Assembly: GCF_013283785.1 (NCBI RefSeq)
Contig: NZ_JABCPZ010000002.1
Span: forward strand, 62,001 to 126,000
Source of the DNA: Nonomuraea antri
GTDB lineage: Bacteria; Actinomycetota; Actinomycetes; Streptosporangiales; Streptosporangiaceae
DNA: 64,000 nt
Direction: 5' to 3'
Part shown: in pieces, positions 61,438 through 64,000 of the stretch
Position numbering within the stretch: the stretch's first letter is position 1
How the letters are laid out: every line of letters starts with the position of its first letter
Translations under genes and position numbers: made by a program
Notes under the pieces: model-generated
What the model was told of the DNA's origin: nothing
The model's database searches: none
Seen by the model: the letters and a program-made list of their open reading frames with translations, nothing else

Positions 61438-61484
61438 CGAGAACGCTCGCGCCCCCTCTCCTCGACGGGGTGCGAGCGTTCTCG
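61438..61484 (+). terminator. Strong terminator after the FHA gene
   Basis: CGAGAACGCTCGC at 61438-61450 pairs perfectly with 61472-61484. Inside, GCCCC and GGGGT extend the stem, leaving a loop of about 10 nt. It starts 5 bp after the FHA stop and marks the end of the conserved part of the window. Confidence 0.9.
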
Positions 61485-61529
61485 CGTGCCGGGCCGCTGG
61501 TTGAGTAAGTCCTAAGCCGCCGCAGCGCG

Positions 61530-61754
61530 GAGTGCTACCCCATCGAATGCGGCCGTTCAGGCCTCACCGTCTTGCGCTCGGACCTGGCCGGTTGGCGGGC
61601 TGGGGCTACCGGCTCGACCCTGGAACTGCATGGCGGCCGTACAGTCACCGGAGTCGCCGCCCGGATCGCTCAGCGCATCCTGGCTCTGACCGCCGACATC
61701 TGGCCGGCCCGTCACCAGACCACTGATCGCCCACGACCACTGACCCGACGGTAG
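61530..61754 (+). pseudogene. Remnant of a transposase C-terminus (IS982-like)
   Basis: The frame ending at 61754 reads SGLTVLRSDLAGW, then LELHGGRTVTGVAARIAQRI and LALTADIWPARHQT. This resembles the end of IS982-family transposases (HGGRTPxGVxxRVAQRLLALAAxIWHN). Only about 60-75 codons remain. The catalytic DDE residues, the N-terminus and inverted repeats were not found, so the fragment is non-functional. It stands at the border between the conserved part and the accessory end of the window. Family assignment is from memory of the C-terminal motif and may be wrong; a different DDE family cannot be excluded. Confidence 0.5.
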
Positions 61755-61942
61755 GACTCACTCGTCCAGGCGGCCGGCTCTACGGCAGAACCCCGAGGTT
61801 TTCACGAAACTGGCCTTGTGCGCCTTCTTGCTCTCCGCGCCCAGCCGCGTGATCTCACGAGAATCACCAACTACAAGCCGGCCTGGGCTCACGTGAGGGG
61901 ATAGCGACCAATCTCCGGCCAATACACCGGAGTTGGCCCCCG

Positions 61943-62548
61943 TCACCTTGAGGTCAGTCCAATGCGAGAGTGCACCGCCTCAAGCCAGTCAGCAGCCAGA
62001 TCTGTTTCCGTTATGCGGCCGATCAACGCCAGGGCCGAACTGATGCTCTCGTCCTCTTCCACGGGGCTGTCCTCTTCACCGACCTGAAAGCGGAGCCCAT
62101 CCATCAAGTGATCGAGCGCGTGCGGGTCGCTGCCGCGCTTGGAGTCGGGCCAGGTGGGCCGGAAAGAGACGATGATGTCCCCGTCTCGGATGTACTTGAA
62201 GCGGTCATGGCCGTTGATGTCCATGCTGAAGCTGAGAGCGTGACGGCCTCCTTCGGTCAGCGACAGCAGGAAGGCGTCGTCTGAACGTGCCGGCAGGAGG
62301 CCCGTCCACCCTCCGGCCTCTGCTACCCAGAGGGAACCGTCGTCGCCGTTGTGGTCGAGGATTTCGCTCAAGTGGCTCGGGACGCGGGTGGAAAGGTCCA
62401 AGGAGAAGGCTTGGGCGAGGGTGTCGAGATCCGCTCCCTTGATCCAAAGGGCGCTGAATCCCAGCGACCACAGGTCCATGTCGTGATCGAGTTCTTCGTT
62501 GAAGAGGGTCGAGACCAGAAGGTCGTGCAGATACGTCGGCGCCCGCAT
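61943..62548 (-). CDS. DUF6461-like protein, possible partner of the upstream nuclease
   Basis: 201 residues from ATG 62548 (MRAPTYLHDLLVSTL), following GAGAGGTG; the longer frame to 62740 overlaps the nuclease gene. Residues about 15-160 match the actinobacterial DUF6461 pattern: GFSALWIKGADLDTLAQAF, SLWVAEAGGWTGLLPA, GGRHALSFSMDINGHDRFKY and DGDIIVSFRPTWPDSKRGSDP with ALDHLMDGLRF. Codon usage is less GC-rich than in the rest of the window. It lies 67 bp after the nuclease-domain protein on the same strand. That place and its acidic nature are compatible with an immunity or regulatory role, which is inference only. Confidence 0.7.
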   Translation of the reverse strand: MRAPTYLHDLLVSTLFNEELDHDMDLWSLGFSALWIKGADLDTLAQAFSLDLSTRVPSHLSEILDHNGDDGSLWVAEAGGWTGLLPARSDDAFLLSLTEGGRHALSFSMDINGHDRFKYIRDGDIIVSFRPTWPDSKRGSDPHALDHLMDGLRFQVGEEDSPVEEDESISSALALIGRITETDLAADWLEAVHSRIGLTSR

Positions 62549-62615
62549 GATCACCTCTCGATTGTCGGTGCGCCAGGAGGGGGCATCCCGGAGATGCCCC
62601 CTCCTGACTGTGGAG

Positions 62616-64000
62616 TTATGACGGTGGAGCGCCCGCGCGGATTCTGACCCAGAAGGCATTGGACGGCCAGTTGCCCGCGCCGCCTTCACGGGAGCTCGAA
62701 GTGAAGACGCGATAGCGGGAGTAGAAGGCTCCCAGATCAAAACCGGCGGCTTCGTTGTGCGCCTCGCTCACCATGCGAAGTGAGGCGTTTAACGTAGGCG
62801 TCCAGACATTGTTGACCATTTTGCCCTCGACGCCAATCGCTTGGAAGGTGGAGCGGAACGGATACTCATCACACTCCTTGCCCGGGCCGTTCCCACTGAG
62901 CCTCGGACAGTACCAGGTCATCTGGGTGCGGTTCTTTCCGTTCAGCAGCACGCCGTCGGGCGCGAGCTCGCTGTTCGCCCGCCTGGTCAAGGGCGGCCTG
63001 GGTATCACGTCGTAGTTGCCAGGGAACTTCTTGGTGATGGGCTGGCCTTGCCGATCCAGCTTCGGATCGGTCGCCTCCGGGGTTTGGAAGGCGTCCCTGA
63101 TATGTCTCGCCACCTCTCCACGGAAGGGATCTTCCGTGTACATGGTGTAGACACGGTCGGCGCCGAGAATTCTGCATCCGCCGGTGTGGCCGGGCCAATA
63201 GAAGTCGCCATTGGACCTGCGCGCCGGATAACTGAGTCGAATGCTGTCGCAGCGGGCGACGAAGGGAAAATCGCCCTTTGGCCGAGTGGGGATCTGTTCG
63301 GTCCCAAGGTGGTGCCACAGCTTGAACGGTTCCGGATCGAAAAAGTCGATGCTGACCCCGGGATAGAGCTTGGGGCGCAGGGTGCAGTTTCCCCACTTGG
63401 AGCCCTGGGACCGGAAGACGAATGCAGTCTGGCCGTTTCGCTTGAATTCACCGATCGTGGCGATTCTCTTTCCGTCTTCAGGGCCCTCGATCATGTCACA
63501 GTCGGAGTTGTCGGACCCTGCGGCCTCCACCCTGACCGTGATGTTGCGCCCGTCGAGCACGTTCGTCTGGACGCAGTTGGCGCCCACGACTATGAGTTCG
63601 CTGATGTTGATCCAGATGCTGATGTCTCTGGCCTTCAGATTAGGGTTGTTCTGTCCGTATACGACCGGCCCATCCTTGGTGGTGCCGAGGTTGGTGTACA
63701 TGATGACGTTGACGGTCATCCTGACGCCTTGGGACTTCGGGCACGGCGACTTCGGTACCCCGGTGTAGAGGTCGACCTCCCAGTCGCCCCATCCTGCGAT
63801 CCGGCTGTAGCAACCGGTGTAGGGACGCAGGACAGTCCAGCCGAATCCGTGCCAGGGGCGCGATGACTTGAGACGCTCCGCGTTGCAGTCCGCGGGGCTC
63901 ATGCGCTCATAGTCGAACGGACCGCTGGTGTTCCTGTCCGTTACGGCGGTCACTCCAGCCGGAGCTCTCACTTCAGTGGATGGGGCGGCTGCCGTAGAAG
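62616..64000 (-). CDS. Large protein with C-terminal NucA/NucB-type nuclease domain (5' end outside window)
   Basis: At least 461 residues are visible; the frame runs open to base 64000. The visible N-terminal part (about 300 residues) has many aromatic residues and cysteines (YTGCYSRIAGWGDWEVDLYTG, GANCVQTN, DCDMIEG) and reads like an extracytoplasmic beta-rich domain. The C-terminal 130 residues match NucA/NucB deoxyribonucleases: NRTQMTWYCPRLSGNGPGKE, CDEYPFRSTFQAIG and NWPSNAFWVRI, with the DEYPF motif diagnostic. Such domains are found at the ends of secreted actinobacterial proteins and of polymorphic toxins. Codons are less GC-biased than in the rest of the window, suggesting an acquired region. 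DUF6461 follows on the same strand. Confidence 0.8.
   Translation of the reverse strand, partial: STAAAPSTEVRAPAGVTAVTDRNTSGPFDYERMSPADCNAERLKSSRPWHGFGWTVLRPYTGCYSRIAGWGDWEVDLYTGVPKSPCPKSQGVRMTVNVIMYTNLGTTKDGPVVYGQNNPNLKARDISIWINISELIVVGANCVQTNVLDGRNITVRVEAAGSDNSDCDMIEGPEDGKRIATIGEFKRNGQTAFVFRSQGSKWGNCTLRPKLYPGVSIDFFDPEPFKLWHHLGTEQIPTRPKGDFPFVARCDSIRLSYPARRSNGDFYWPGHTGGCRILGADRVYTMYTEDPFRGEVARHIRDAFQTPEATDPKLDRQGQPITKKFPGNYDVIPRPPLTRRANSELAPDGVLLNGKNRTQMTWYCPRLSGNGPGKECDEYPFRSTFQAIGVEGKMVNNVWTPTLNASLRMVSEAHNEAAGFDLGAFYSRYRVFTSSSREGGAGNWPSNAFWVRIRAGAPPS

Overview
The window is a high-GC (roughly 70% by eye) chromosomal segment from a filamentous actinomycete. Mycothiol ligase MshC, a WhiB-type regulator, a mabA/inhA-like fabG-fabI pair, a SCO1664-type kinase-like protein with DUF3090, and frequent AGG arginine codons all point to Actinomycetota. 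My best guess, from general resemblance only, is Streptosporangiales (Nonomuraea-like). No rRNA, tRNA, CRISPR array, intact insertion sequence or replication origin was seen.

Layout. 0-8.6 kb: end of a methyltransferase, a GH15 glycosidase, a YczE membrane protein facing its MocR regulator, a TRIC channel, a POT peptide transporter, and two secreted proteins of unknown role, one very proline-rich. 8.7-16.9 kb: NAD(P)-binding oxidoreductase facing an HxlR regulator, RNA ligase RtcB, molybdenum-cofactor genes moaA and a mobA-DUF6457 fusion, DUF3099, dodecin, and a secreted Ntn-type amidase. Many short tandem repeats and a three-hairpin array lie between these genes. 17-27.4 kb: TldE/TldD, fabG-fabI, a surface protein, an aldo/keto reductase, then the operon phosphomutase / DUF3090 / SCO1664-like / NRDE / mshC.

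27.4-39.1 kb: a glycan biosynthesis locus. Ten minus-strand genes, nearly all joined by 4-bp stop/start overlaps, encode a carbamoyltransferase, four glycosyltransferases, GmhA, HldE, two SDR enzymes and a cysteine hydrolase. Two divergent plus-strand genes encode GmhB and a further glycosyltransferase. Together GmhA, HldE and GmhB supply the core of ADP-heptose synthesis, so the locus probably builds a heptose-containing, carbamoylated glycoconjugate. This is the best candidate in the window for an under-described system.

39.1-49.2 kb: WhiB, peptide deformylase, uroporphyrinogen-III synthase fused to a winged helix, a CbiX-type chelatase, a TetR-like protein that seems to lack its DNA-binding helices, PAC2, universal stress protein, cobalamin-dependent MetH, a HAD phosphatase and a small membrane protein. 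49.4-61.4 kb: a complete five-gene oligopeptide ABC transporter, a NarL-type two-component system, a RecB-type nuclease, a site-2 protease with CBS domains, and an FHA protein preceded by a 20-codon coupled ORF. 61.4-64 kb is accessory in character: a transposase remnant, a DUF6461 protein and the C-terminal part of a NucA/NucB-type nuclease protein running off the end.

Two features recur. Stop-codon-proximal sequence is repeated just downstream in several genes (rtcB, moaA, fabI, the RecB-like gene, the M50 protease gene). Independent short repeats with 11, 13, 15, 20 or 22-bp units also fill many intergenic gaps and have entered coding sequence in the HxlR tail and, with other units, the MobA middle.
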